Counted from the stretch's first letter, positions 37,736 to 51,000 are shown. The stretch: 64,000 nt of DNA from Cladopsammia gracilis (GCA_022457155.1 JAJGOT010000089.1:1161001-1225000); one strand, 5' to 3'. Notes: generated by a model not told the origin, from the sequence alone. Program-made: numbers and translations.

Positions 37736-38080
37736 TGCTGACAAACTTCAAAGAATACAACACAGCAACAGGGTTAGTCGTTTTTATTCACAAAACATTC
37801 GATTTTATATTTTCTAAAACATAACCGTCACGTTCCCATACAAACCCTTATAATCGGGTAGTTTGTTGGTGTTGCGGATGGTGTGATCACCAAATGACGT
37901 AAAACAAAAGATTCAAAAGACACTGAACAATACCCACACCACAACACAAAAGCTAACCAACAATGGCTTCCGCAATACCAAGAGACATCCATAAATCGAG
38001 TCTTTGTAACACAATACCGCTTTAATCGTGACGGTGTTCTCTTATCTTTAGCTTGGGCGGCCTGTGATTTTATAGGCGAA

Positions 38081-38273
38081 TAGGCCATTTCCGAGTTGCC
38101 TTTAGCCTCTCTATCAAAGCGAGGCAAGGTGCGAAACCTTTCATATGAAAAGAGTTTTCATTCACATGCATTCACAATTATTTGCATGTGAATGAAAACT
38201 CACTTTCATGTGAAAGGTTTCGCACCTAGCCTCGCTTTGATAGAGAGGCTAAAGGCAACTCGGAAATGGCCTA
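38081..38273. mobile_element. Foldback MITE, TAGGCCATTT family
   Basis: Nearly identical to 8611-8791 (TAGGCCATTTCCGAGTTGCC, CTCTCTATCAAAGCGAGGC, ATTTGCATGTGAATGAAAAC). Flanked by GCGAA and TTCGT, so the insertion point is the palindrome GAA|TTC if nothing was duplicated. Confidence 0.92.
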
Positions 38274-38489
38274 TTCGTTCAGCCGTCTGCAAACAGCAGT
38301 GAAATATCGTTTGTAAAAGACAAGAAGCTTTGTTATAAAACGGTCTTCTCTTTTTTGATAAACACGTTTATTGTATTTATTAAATAAATTAGTCCTATAA
38401 ATAACTATATTACAATTTTTTTCTAATTGAACTTACAGTTTGCACTTCATGAAATATATCAAACACAAGAAAGCGTGGTTCACCGGGGC

Positions 38490-39365
38490 TTGTCAAACTC
38501 ATAACCGTGACAGTGGTTTGGAAACCCGATCTTAATAAGCATGTAATTGGCATAATTAGCATATAATGGCCCTAGCCCTGATAACACTGAATAATTCATC
38601 AAGTTTGAACAAAGAGAATCATAAGGTGACGGTGATTTGGAAACCCGATCTTAATATAGCATAATTAGCATATAATATCCCTAGCCCTGATAACACTGAA
38701 TAATTCATCAAGTTTGAACAAAGAGAATCATAAGGTGACGGTGATTTGGAAACCCGATCTTAATTAGCATAATTAGCATGTAATGTCCCCAGCCCTGATA
38801 ACACTGAATAAAGCTCATTAATAATTCATCAAGTTTGAACAAAGAGAATCATAAGGGTGACCGTGATTTGGAAACCCGATCTTAATTAGCATATAATGTC
38901 CTCAGCCCTGATAACACTGAATGATTCATCAAGTTTGAACAAAGAGAATCATAAGCGTGACGGTGGTTTGGAAACCAGATCTTAATTAGCATAATAGCAT
39001 AATTAGCATATAATGTCCCCAGCCCTGATAACACTGAATAAAGCTTATCAAGTTTGAACAAAGGAAATCATAAGTGTGACGGCGGTTTGGAAACCCGATC
39101 TTAATTAGCATATAATTGGCATAATTAGCATATAATGTCCCAGCCCTGATAACACTGAATAAAGTCCATTAATAATTCATGAAGTTTGAACAAAGGAAAT
39201 CATAAGCGTGGCGGTGGTTTGGAAACCCAATCTTAATTAGCATATAATTAGCATAATTAGCATAAATGTCCCTAGCCCTGATAACACTGAATAATTCATC
39301 AAGTTTGAACAAAGAGAATCATAAGGGTGAAGGTGGTTTGGAAACCCGATCTTAATTAGCATAGA
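38490..39365 (+). repeat. Satellite-like tandem array, ~100-130 bp unit, about 8 copies
   Basis: Each unit has GGTTTGGAAACCCGATCTTA, one to three copies of ATTAGCATA, GCCCTGATAACACTGAATAA and CATCAAGTTTGAACAAAGAG. Unit length varies mainly through the number of TTAGCATA words and an optional AAGCTCATTAATAATTCATC segment. Confidence 0.92.
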
Positions 39366-39571
39366 TTTTTCGACTTTATTCCTTTGTTTTTTCTGCATTT
39401 AATGATCAGTTTTGGAGGCTACATCGAACACTCCAAATAATGCATTATCGAGTATCTATACACCTCGAAGTAGGTTTAAAAAAAAACTCGGCTGTACCTC
39501 CATTTTTCAACCCTCTTCTCGGTATTTTATTATTCTAATTAAAGACTCTTCCTCGTGTCTGATATATTACA

Positions 39572-39740
39572 ACTTAGGCCCTGGTCGCACTTCAGTCAAA
39601 AACAAAAATTAGCCCGTGCAAAATGACAAAAACAAGAACATTCCACAAAAAGCGTGTCCCACCGGAGCGGTTTCTTTTGTTTTCCTCGATTTTTGCACGG
39701 GCGGATTTTTGTTTTTGACTGTAGTGCGGCCAGGCCCTAA
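39572..39740. mobile_element. Foldback MITE
   Basis: TTAGGCCCTGGTCGCACTTC and CAGTCAAAAACAAAAAT at left, inverse at right (ATTTTTGTTTTTGACTG, GTGCGGCCAGGCCCTAA); GCCCGTGCAAAA inner inverted pair. Confidence 0.9.
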
Positions 39741-40004
39741 CACCGAAATGAAAGGTGAAAACACGAACGATTTTTTACGAAATAAGGTGTGTTAGATTTC
39801 CTCTTCTCAAACTCATTAATAATTCATGAAGAAAATACAAAGGAAATCAGATGAAACACTGCTCATTTTTGTATCCTTAATTTATCCTTCTAAAATCATT
39901 TTAAATACGATAGAAATAACATCAAACTCAAACAATCTTTTGTTTAAAAATATCAAACATTCGACACAGTATTTCATCACAAGATCAAACACCTCGAAGT
40001 TCGT

Positions 40005-40032
40005 TAAAGGCCGGTTCTCACTAGCGCATAAA

Positions 40033-40069
<37 letters not shown>

Positions 40070-40302
40070 TTAAGCATTTTTAAGCATAAGCATAACGCTA
40101 GTGAGGTCAGTAGCAACATAAGCATAAGCATAAGCATAAGCATAAGAAGAACGGAAGGTTTTGATATTCTTATGCTTATGCTAATGTCGCGGTGATTCCT
40201 AGTGAGGACAACATAAGAAAGACAAGTGGTTTGTTCTTCTCATGCTTATGCTTATGTTGCTGCTGTCCTCACTAGCGTTATGCTTATGCTTATGCGCTAG
40301 GT
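40005..40302. mobile_element. TIR element with internal hexamer arrays
   Basis: CTCACTAGCGCATAA at left and TTATGCGCTAG at right, plus internal GCATAACGCTAGTGAG / CTCACTAGCGTTATGC. Contains a CACGAG hexamer array (about 6 copies, 40031-40067) and a CATAAG array (about 5 copies, 40120-40145), both mirrored as CTTATG runs. Confidence 0.75.
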
Positions 40303-40394
40303 CGTATTATCAACTCTCTTCTCAGTGTTTGATCTTTTGATGAAACACTGTGTCATAAAAACTCTTATTCTTCGGCCATTTCAACTTTGACAGA

Positions 40395-40473
40395 AATAAA
40401 ATACACACTGCGGTTATAAACATGACAAAACAACGCATGTTGTAAAAAACTTTGATTAATGACTTGACGTTTC

Positions 40474-40504
<31 letters not shown>

Positions 40505-40547
40505 AGTTTCTCTATAGCATTTAAATTTTATTGTATTATATCCAACC

Positions 40548-40578
<31 letters not shown>

Positions 40579-40657
40579 GAAACGTCAAGTCATTAATCAA
40601 AGTTTTTTACAACATGCGTTGTTTTGTCATGTTTATAACCGCAGTGTGTATTTTATT
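40395..40657. mobile_element. 110-bp-arm inverted repeat with hammerhead-like motifs
   Basis: Arms 40395-40504 and 40548-40657 are exact or near-exact inverses around a 43-bp AT-rich loop. Each arm, read outward, contains CTGAAGA, the hairpin GTATG/TTGAAG/CATAC and GAAACGTC. This matches the layout of the motif at 16366-16398, with CTGAAGA in place of CTGATGA. Confidence 0.85.
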
Positions 40658-40658
40658 A

Positions 40659-41237
40659 AGGCCGGCACACACTAGGGGACATGTTGCGGGGACATGAAGC
40701 GGGGACATGTTGCAGCGACAGTTTTCCTCGTGTAACATCCCTGTTTTTGCGAAAAAGTTCTGTTGCGGGGACACAATTTTGTCCCCGCAACATGTTACAC
40801 GAAATTCAGCTGGTTTGAATTCGTGCGTCATGAAGCGGGGACAAAATGATCCCAATTTCGATGTCGCATCGTGTGCACTGCTCTTGCAAACTGTCCCCGC
40901 TACAAATAGGTTTAGTAGGTCCTTTTTCTTCTCTTCTTTTCAGCCACTTGCGTATCCATCGTTTTCGGTCAACATAATTACACATTTCTTCATCTAGTAA
41001 TATCATTGACAGTAGTAGAAGCTTCTTTTTTCCTAACCATAGAGTCCGCCATCTTTCTTTGCTCGTATACTAGTTCCCAGGCGCCCTTAGTGATTTCTAT
41101 GATTTTTATACCTCAATCCGCTTTGTGTGCACCAGCTTGCGTACTGTCCCTGCAACATGCGCCAGTATGCTGTGCACACGAAGGGGCTTGTCCCCGCTTC
41201 ATGTCCCCGCAACATGTCCCCTAGTGTGTGCCGGCCT
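40659..41237. mobile_element. Nonautonomous TIR element with TTA duplication (Harbinger-like)
   Basis: Termini AGGCCGGCACACACTAGGGG and its inverse, then GACATGTTGCGGGGACATGA, repeated and mirrored at the right end. Flanked by TTA at 40656-40658 and 41238-41240, the duplication typical of PIF/Harbinger. No transposase; the interior holds further GGGGACA/TGTCCCC iterations. Confidence 0.75.
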
Positions 41238-41714
41238 TTACTGTCTCATGTTTGATATATTACGTGAAACACTATCTTGACTGTTCTTCTCAAGTAAGTC
41301 ACACAGTATATAAAGCGAAAAACGAAAACAAAAAAAAAATAAGTTAACAGGTTACTTTTAAAAAGAGACTATCTATATGAACCCCAAATGTTGAAAGGGC
41401 ACATAACAATTAGCTTTCTCTAGAAATATGAGACGGATATGCTAGATACTCTTTGTGCAAAACTTTAACCGTTTTAAAAAATCGATGCTTTTGCCACCCA
41501 GCAATTTTGCAGTTTTCGATAGCTGATATTTCCTTAAACATTCAATTGCGTAGATTACTAATTTAAACAAGCTCTTTCAACTTTTAAAGTCAGTTCGTAT
41601 TTAGCACGCGCCATTTCAACGTAAATTCGTATGTTAATAAAAAAAATGTACACAATATCAGCAAAATTTTGCTTATATAGCATGTAAACTACCACTCCTC
41701 TACTAAAAAAAGAA

Positions 41715-42300
41715 AACGTGTCAGAAAAGGCGCGAAAATACGCTTCAACCAAACCTACACTGCAATGGGTTTCGCATTTGATTGGCTGTTGGGATTTTAG
41801 TCTATATTCTGATTGGTTATGGAGTATGTACACAACAACTCATCTAATGTATGACAATAGAAAACCTGTCAGAAAAGGCGCGAAGATACGCTTCAACCAA
41901 ACCTACACTGCAATAGGTTTCGCCTTTGATTGGCTGTTGGGATTTCAGGATTGTATACTGATCGGTTATGGAGTACGTTCACTACAACTCATCTAATGTA
42001 TGACACTAAAAAAACTGTCAGAAAAAGCGCGAAAATACGCTTTAACCAAACCTACACTACAATGGCTTTCGCATATGATTGGCTGTTGGGATTTCAAGTC
42101 TGTACTCTGATTGATTATGAAGTATGTTCACTACAACTCATCTAATGTATAACAATAGAAAACCTGTCAGAAATGGCGCGAAAATATGCTTCAACCAAAC
42201 CTACATTGCAATGGGTATCGCATTTGATTGGCTGTTGGGATTTAAGGTCTGTATTCTGATTGGTTACAACTCATCGTGATGCTGCACAGCAAAGTTATAC
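41715..42300 (-). repeat. Tandem array, ~148 bp unit, 4 copies, running into the TXNDC5 stop codon
   Basis: Units begin CTGTCAGAAAAGGCGCGAAA and contain ACCAAACCTACACTGCAATG, TTTGATTGGCTGTTGGGATT, CTGATTGGTTAT and ACTACAACTCATCTAATGTA. The last unit is shortened: after CTGATTGGTTA it enters CAACTCATCGTG, which on the - strand is the CDS end. The array occupies the presumed 3' UTR. Confidence 0.9.
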
Positions 42301-42383
42301 AGACTGTCCAAATCTCTGGGCCCCTTGTACTCTTGTTTCTGAACTCCCTTACTAAACAGAATCAACGTGGGGTAACCAGTGAT
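42264..42383 (-). CDS. TXNDC5: TXNDC5-like last exon with HDEL
   Basis: Forty codons including TAA: ITGYPTLILFSKGVQKQEY, KGPRDLDSLYNF and AVQHHDEL. The GDW-free GYPTL loop supplies the cis-Pro. The stop codon at 42266-42264 lies at the edge of the 3'-UTR tandem array. Confidence 0.95.
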   Translation of the reverse strand: MTGYPTLILFSKGVQKQEYKGPRDLDSLYNFAVQHHDEL

Positions 42384-45300
42384 CTAAAAAAAGATGCAGA
42401 AAATAATAGTTAAAACATTATCACAAAGGAAGTCAATCCTTTCTATACGCGATAAGCTTCTTCGGAAAGTTCCCATGCCGACTTTGAACGTATATATCAT
42501 AAAAGCATTTAACTAATGCCTACCAAATGTCTGAAATTTATCTGTGAGAGCATTTTGATGCGACAGACTTTTGTTCATGTTATGTGACGATTCCATGGCA
42601 ACCATCTTTTAACCGGCATGTTTACCCAATTTTTTTGCTTAAATTAACGTCCAAATGAAAAACATAACTTTCTTGTAGTAACTTGAATTTTACAACTTAA
42701 GATCTATTGACTTCGATCAATTTTGACTCAAATTTGGCAATCTTTAAAAAATATATATTTTTGAAATTAATATTTTTTGGCAATTTAGGCATTTTTTTAA
42801 CATTCTCAAAATTCATGATGGCGACCAACCAGAATGATGACGTAATTCCTCTTAAATTTCATTGTCATAGCTTTAATACTCTTGAATTACAAAGGGGGTG
42901 GGGGAGGGGGGAATCAGCTGGTCACACAAGACCAAATGAAGCCCAGTTTGAACAGACAAAGACACTGAACAGTACAAAACACATATTCAAAGAACTAGTG
43001 ACAATTCATTGTACGGAGCGGGCAGGGGCTGGGGGGGGGAGGGGGGGGGGGGCGGAATCCGCCGGTCCCAGAAGACTAAATAAAGCCCAGTCTCAACGGA
43101 CAAAACACTGAACAGCACGGAGCTGTGTGTGCAAAGAACTAGTGCAAGTCCGTTGGGTGGGGGCGAAATCCCGCCAAATAAACCAAATAAAGCCTGGTCT
43201 GACAGGCAAAACACGAAACAGCACGGAGCATCATTGGGTGAAATGCGGTACTCATACATAAACTGTTATTGAGTAAGAACCTACCCCAAAACTCTCACAA
43301 AGTTCCTGCTCTTCTGTGCAATCAACCTGAGGGAAAAACACGAATTATGTTGAATGTAGCTAAGGTGCATTGCAAAATAAAAACACCCTTGTTTGATCTT
43401 TTTTCTCAGATTTTCAAAAAAAATTGCAATGGTCCAATATCGTTCCGTCCAGATGACATCATATTTGGCAGCATTGCATTGTGGGATCGAAATGCGGACA
43501 AATATTTCAAAATGGCTGCCTCGGAAACACCAGTTTTTGCGGTTCCTGTACATGTTGTGGATAATTGTCGAGTTGTACCCAAGAACAGTGCTTCGTAGCA
43601 CCTGTTTTTTTCGTAGCTACCTGCATAGTTCTTGAATGTTTGTACGCATTTGAATCCCATGATGCTGCGCGCCAATTCTATTTTTAGAATCTGGGCGGAA
43701 CGCTATTTATACTAATGAAGAATTATCCATCAAAAGAGTTATTTGTCCAGGTATTACTTTGAAGATAATTGAGACGGATAACTCAAAGACGGCTCAAAGA
43801 CGGATCTTTGAAGTTTCCTAGTAAATCACAATTGACCTTACTCCCCATACAAGTGTACATGTATGTGTGGCTTCATAGCTCAGTTGGTAGAGCATTGCAC
43901 CAGTAATGCAGAGGTCATGGCTTCAAATCCCGCTTTAAGGGATATACTGTCCCGCCGAAATAGCAAAATTTAGCTTAGCTTATTTCCACGTTAAATCGCC
44001 AAATGCCAACTTAGTTGGATAAAAAGATTCTATAGAGCAAAACAAAAGCAGTAGTTTGGAGATAAAGTGCAGGATTGCAAGGACTGAAGTGAATTACAGT
44101 TCATCAAATTTGATTTATTGACAGGTGGTCAAGAAATCAAACTTGCCATTCTTGTGAAATTATGACTTTTCTAGCCGTTATTTTGTCTGTTTAGTTCATA
44201 TTTCTTTGCTTTTGTCACTTTTGGCAATGGTTTCTTCCAATTTTAAGGTTATGAAGTAAGCTTGAAACAAGCTGCTGCCATAATCATGAAAACACGATAT
44301 TTCAGTGTCCCTAATTAAACCCTGAATTTTTTCAGGCTTCTTTGTTATTGCGTAAAATGCAATCACAACTAACAGGATCATTTCTTCACTTTGCAATAAT
44401 AATAACGTATTTCAAACCTTGGCAATTCTTGGTCCAGAAGTACTGTCGGCACACTTGTTAGCAAGCTGATCCCACACAGGAGCAAGTTCTTGGCAGTGAC
44501 GGCACCTATAACCACAACAGCAAAAACAAAAGGCAGACACTGTATTCAGGACCTATGTTGTCCCATTTGATTATCAAATTACACTTTTAAAGCAGTTTTA
44601 AATGCTTATAAAAGAATTAAAAAGCATATTAGGAGAAATATGTATTCTTTAGTTTATGGTGGGTCTTATAACCAAATGTTTTACTGATATTTTCGGTTTG
44701 TAAATAACACGATTCAGTTGCTTAGTTTAGGGTGTGTCATAACCGAATGCGTCTTATAACCAAATCAATACGGTAGCAACTTTATTGATTTCTGCTCATT
44801 GTGGGGGATAAAGGAGAAGAACCATTGGCACGTGATGCTGGATCTGCTGGACACTTTTACTTTACAAAGTAATAATAATAGAGCCGTTTTCACTTGGGTA
44901 TCGTTAAACCAAAGTAATATTACTCTGGCCAATCACAATAGGCACAGACAATCTAACAAACCAACCATAGCATGAAAGAAATACATGTACATGTACATGT
45001 AGCCGCCACCAAACGCGGGAAAATACGCGCAGGAAAATCACGATTGGTTTGGATTTTGCTTCTCATTGGTTGAGAAAGTGGCGCGAGATTTTTTAGCCAA
45101 TCACAATGCGTAGCAATGCAAAACCAATGAAAGCAATCGCTTAATTACTTTTGATACTCAATTAAAATCGCTCCAATACATGTAAGTAATAACAAAATAC
45201 ATGTACAGTGGAATTCTAGGCTCGAGTATAAAATAATCCCCTTTGGTCGTAACAGAATGTTTTTTTCCTTCGACAAGAAATCTTAAAAAAGAACTTTCCC

Positions 45301-48300
45301 TTGGGGTTGCTGTCGCGTTGCTTAAGGTCTCTTATAAAACACCATACGTATAATGCTCACTCAATTGTGATTGGTTAAAATAACTCACAAAATCAGTCAA
45401 TCAAACCAGTTGTAACTTGCTTGCATGCATTTTCCCGTGCCTGGCGCCGGCTACATGTGTTTGCGTCAAGTTCTGATTGGTTCATTGGATTGTCTGTACA
45501 TCTTTTCCCGTGCTTGGCGCCGGCTACATGTGTTTGCATCAAGTTCTGATTGGTTCATTTGATTGTCTGTGCTACATTTCCCTCGCTTGATGCCAGCTGT
45601 ATTTATTTGCATCAAGTTCTGATTGGTTCATTGGATTGTCTGTACACCTTTTCCCGCGCTTGATGCCGGCTATATGCACAGTATTCGCGTCGGGTTCTGA
45701 TTGGTTCATGGACTAATTCATTCTTCTCAGTTGACATTGGTTAGAGCAGTTACTTTGGTTTTGGTTTTACCATACTGAATTGAAAAACGCTTTAAACAGG
45801 CTTACCAAGGAACATAAAAATCGACAAATGTTGTGCCAAAACTGATCATCGCATCAAAGTTACTGTCAGTTAGCTGGAATGGCTTGATCTGAAAAGAAAT
45901 AATAGGACAGTTTTGTTTCTTTTTGATACTTTGCCAAAAAAAATTCATCTCTACTTTGCCTACCTGACTATTGGCGACAAATCTTTGATAACGTCATTGT
46001 TTTCATTTTGTCTCATTGGTATACAAATTTACATAGAAAAGGCATTTGATGCCTTGCTTGACGTTTTCACTCTTTTTAAACTGCATTTAAATGAAAAGCT
46101 TGATCTCTTTATTGCTGAGGAATTAGTCAGAGCTATTTGCAGGGAGTAATAATTTACGTCTTTTTAATGATAATTTTGGAATGTTTTGACCGCTTATATT
46201 TCAAACATGAAAAAACACGTCTTACAGTGTAAAAATGTTCCAGCGATTTATTTAAAATCGAACAGCTTAAATTGTTTGAAATTTTCCCATTTAGGGTGCT
46301 AGGCTGTGTAGATTATAGCGCATTTATTCGCTTGTCTCAGGTAGCCCCAAAATCGAAAGAAATTTAGGAAAAACTGTTTTTGGCCATATTTGTTTGCCGT
46401 TGCTTTGGAAATGCTGATTAACATAAAAAGAGCATCATCCAAAACTTTCATCCAAGCCTAAAATCATTCTAGTATCAAATTCAGGTTCATCGAGCTAAAG
46501 TAAGATTATGTATAAGCTCATTCAAAAAGGGAAGTATGACCCAATAAAACCTACTTTGAGCCACCTTAGTGGAGGAGTCCGCTGAATACAGGTTCGATTT
46601 ACAATTAATATGGGAAGAAAATTTTGGGAGCCAAGCTGGTGTCCCTTAATATGCATGGGGTCCGCTTAATACAAGTTTCTCTGTACCTGCATGTCTGCAT
46701 CAAAAGAATCAGATGGTATCTCCTCAGCGGTCTCACTATTCTCTGTGGTCGCACTACTTAGCAAGCTGTGTTCAGATATCTTCAGAGTCAGGTAGTTCTT
46801 TAAGTCATCAAGGGAGCGACCTCCTTCATAACTGTCCACCTAAATCAACATAATTTTACATATTAATGATTGAAGACAAGTTAAATACTACTCTTCATGT
46901 AAATAGCATAAAATTCCGAACAGAAGTCCTTTAAACCAAAATTAACCTTTTTTGCTGTTTTCCTCTTGTTTTTGATTTTTGAGTACAAAAAAGTCTGCAT
47001 GGACTTTTTAATCTTGAATTACTCTCCCAAGTACTCCCTGAATAATATTGTCCTCCACACACTCCAATTTCAATAATACAAAACCTAATGAAAATATTTA
47101 AGAGAGTTTGAAGAATTTTTTAGTGGTTAATTGCCCATCTGTAGCTTTTATATCCTCTCAAACTCCCTCATGTGTCTGTATCAGTTATGTAGACGTATAG
47201 TATACATACAAACATACATACATTGTGTGTGCTGAATTGGGTGACTCTTCACCCTTTGTATTGAAAGAGAAAATTAATATTGACTAGAACATGCACATTT
47301 TTATTTACAAACAGCTGTACATGTAAAACCCCACTACAAACCTCTCTTCCATCTTTGAACAGCTTGAGTGAAGGAAATGCATGGATATTGTGCTCTGTAC
47401 ATTTTTTGCCTTCAGTTGTGCAATCAATCTGCAAAAAGATACAATGTAAAAAAAAAAAAAGGAAAACACATAATAATAATCAAAGGCTCCCATGAGCCTG
47501 CAACTTGTGAATACAAATGCTCTAAATAAAAGATTCTGATCACCTTTGGATCCTACCCTCTCCTACGCATTTTGCACCACTGACCCCCTACCCCTGTGTC
47601 CAACTCCCCACCCTCCCCTCCCTCCAAAACAGTCCCTACCATCCCCACCCTCCCCTCCTTCCATCCAGATTCTGCACACCTTTGGATCCTAACCTCTCCT
47701 ATGCATTTTGCACCACTGACCCCCTACCCCTGTGTCCAACTCCCCACCCTCCCCTCCCTCCAACACAGTCCCCACCATCCCCACCCTCCCCTCCCTCCCC
47801 TCCCTCCAGATTCTGCACACCTTTGGATCCTACCCTCTCCTATGCATTTTGCACCACTGACCCCCTACCCCTGTGTCTAACTTCCTAACCTCCCCTTCCC
47901 GCCCCCCTCCTCCAATGTTGTCCCCATGGGTAACGCGGGTGACTATTACCTATCCTGGGATTTATAAATGAGCCTCCCCTCTCCCAGGTATTTTGCTTAG
48001 CTCCACTGACACCCCCACCCCACCCCCTGGTACATGGAAAAGCCAGAGTTCACCACTGATGTGTTGTTTAGAATGGTTGGGGAAATTAAATAAATAAATA
48101 AATAAATTAAGATCACTGTTTGTACATGTACCTTGGCGATTGTTATGTCGACATTGTCTTTATGATACTCAGCTAATGCTTTCCACGTGGGTGCAAGTTT
48201 GCGGCAGTGGCTGCACCTGTCAATACAAACAAACAAACAACAAGGTATGACTTTTTATTTCAAGCCTTATTATCTCAAAATATGAATCTAAAATGTATTC

Positions 48301-50968
48301 CTTTGGGGTTAATAAAAAGAGATCCATTATTTTTAACTAAATTGCTTACCATGGAGCATAGAACTTTATAAAATGTAGCCCCATTTCCACATGTTTGTCA
48401 AAGTTCTGTGACGTCAGTGTGTACAGGCCATTGTCTGATTCTGTTGTCTCTGTTGAATCTTCTTTTTCTTTCTAGTTTAACAAAATTTTATTATTAATGA
48501 ACAATAATTAAAATGTGTCAATCCTAAAATAACACCCTGCCCAAACAGTAGGTTTAAACTTGCGATAACTTGCAAATCCATTTGAAGAGGACTTGCATGT
48601 ACTGTACAGTCGAACCTCTCCTTACGGACACCTCTCTAATACGGACACCTCTCTATTACGGAAAGTTCTCTTGGTCCCGAAGACACCAAAATTCATCCAA
48701 TCCCTACCTCTATAATACGGACACCTCTATAATACAGACACTTTGGTCTGTCCTTTTGGTGTCTGTATTAAGGAGGTTCAACTGTACTCGCAATGGCTAG
48801 TGTTGACTTGCGATTACTTTGATATACATGTACATGTAATTGTAGCTCAAATTTGTCTGCCAGTTTAAGGCACAAAATTTTCGCCATTTGACCTCCTAAT
48901 GCAACTAGTCACAACTCAACACAGGTCAAGCAGCTATTTAAAAGCATGACTTTGGCTTTTAAACCAATAAACCCCTCAGAATTTCTAATGGCCTTCTATG
49001 GGGGTTGTATGAATATTTCCTGGATGTCTGCATAATCAGTCAGGCCAACATGTGATTGTGAGAGTACATGTATATGTTGTAGGTTAAAATTATTTTAGGT
49101 TAAAAATTATTTAAACTAGGTAAATTTTTATTTTCTATTGTTCCAGATTCATTAACATAATTTTAGACAAAGGAAAAAAAATTAACCTAGTTTGAAATAA
49201 TTTTAACCTAAAATAATTTTAACCTTCAACATACATTGTATAATTATACCAGTGATATGAAAGCAGATGTACATTTGTATTTGTAAGGTCGATTTTAATC
49301 TGATAATTTTAATCTGATTTATTCAATATGGATTTATTCAACATGGATTTATTCAATGAATATGGATTTTGTCAGCTGACCAATCTCTTGAACAAGTTAT
49401 TTAAAAAAAACGTTCAAAAAACTTGTTCAAGAGATTGGTCAGCTGACAAAATCAGATACATGTACATTATAAATTTACAAATACAAACTAAGCAGCTTAT
49501 AAAATCAATGCTACAGAGTTACGGCCCTACCTCAGATGTCACTGCAAATTTGTCAACAAAGGCCTTGAGATCGTTCATTCGTCTCTTACCATTGTACCTC
49601 TTGATTTCACCGTGATCATAATACAGCTTTAACCTTGAAAAGAAAATAATAAAATAACACTCAATGCATAAAAAATTAGACCATCTACCCTGACTGTAAG
49701 GCCCCTATGACTGTTATATGGCAGTCATAGGAGCCTTGTAGTCAGGGTAGATGGTCTATTTTTTATATTTACCATACCCAAATTCGTAATTAGCCAATCA
49801 GAAGCCTAGTCTACTGTCCTGACATCCTACGATATCAAGTCACTGACCTAATATGGCATGATTTTATGGTAAAAAGTTTGAAAATGCAACCATTAACGTC
49901 AACTTTACCTCTGGTTCCAAACGTTCCACCAACTGAACGTCGGCTGAAGCGAGTATTTGAAGCTTCATGTGACATTTATACTATTTATGTGTTCGTTCTC
50001 TCGAGATAGGACTCGTAAAATGATTTCTTCGGCATACACTGTAATTTTCTCGTTTTCAAACACTCGTTTGGTCTCGCCATGGGTAGTTTGGCTCGACTGC
50101 GTCTCGCCAAAATACGAACCATGACTCGACCAAACTCGCCTGATATGCCGCCGAAGCGTACCATAAAGGTACAATTAGGTATAAATATTGAGTGCATATA
50201 AGAAGTAATATTATATTATACTACTAATTATATTAGACCATCTTAACCCTGGAGTTATAAGAAGTAATATTATGATACTACAAATTATATTAGACCATCT
50301 ACTCTGACTATAAGGCCCCTATAACTGTTATAAGTAATATAATTATACTATAAATTATATTAGACCATCTACCCTGACTGTAAGGCCCCTATGACTGTTA
50401 TAAGAAGTAACATTATTATACTATAAATTATATTAGACCATCTACCCTGACTGTAAGTCCCCTATGACTGTTATAAGAAGTAATATTATTATACTACAAA
50501 TTATATTAGACCATCTACCCTGACTATAAGGCCCCTATGTCTGTTATAAGAAGTAATATTATTATACTACAAATTATATTAGACCATCTACTCTGACTAT
50601 AAGGCCCCTATGACTGTTTTTTTAAGAAGTAATATTAGTATACTATAAATTATATTATAAAATTCATTAATAATTCATAAGGAAAAATACAAAAGAAATG
50701 AATGTTTAATGAAGGTTTGTAAACCCCAATACAGATCAACTGAGTTGATGAATTATTAAACAGTAGCATTAACTTTTGATACAGATGTCTGCTGAGCTAA
50801 TTAGTATGCATTAACTTTTGATACAGATCTCTGCTGAGCTAATTAGTATGCATTAACTTTTCATACAGATCTCTACTCATTGTTTCATTTCATAAGTCAG
50901 ATAAAATATTCGCGTCCGATCTGTATGGGCGTTTACAATGGCTCGCCTTCAGCTCGCCATTGTAAACA

Positions 50969-51000
<32 letters not shown>

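Noticed and set aside
38490..39365. CRISPR-like repeats with AT-rich spacers
   Set aside because: The 'spacers' are variants of TTAGCATA and the shared flanks; this is a satellite.
43868..43945. Functional tRNA-Thr gene
   Set aside because: C at position 33, a mismatch in the T arm, no 3' strand to pair with the acceptor stem, and the sequence continues into a dispersed repeat.
47596..47888. Proline-rich ORFs on the + strand
   Set aside because: Translation of the C-rich tandem repeat inside a TXNDC5 intron.
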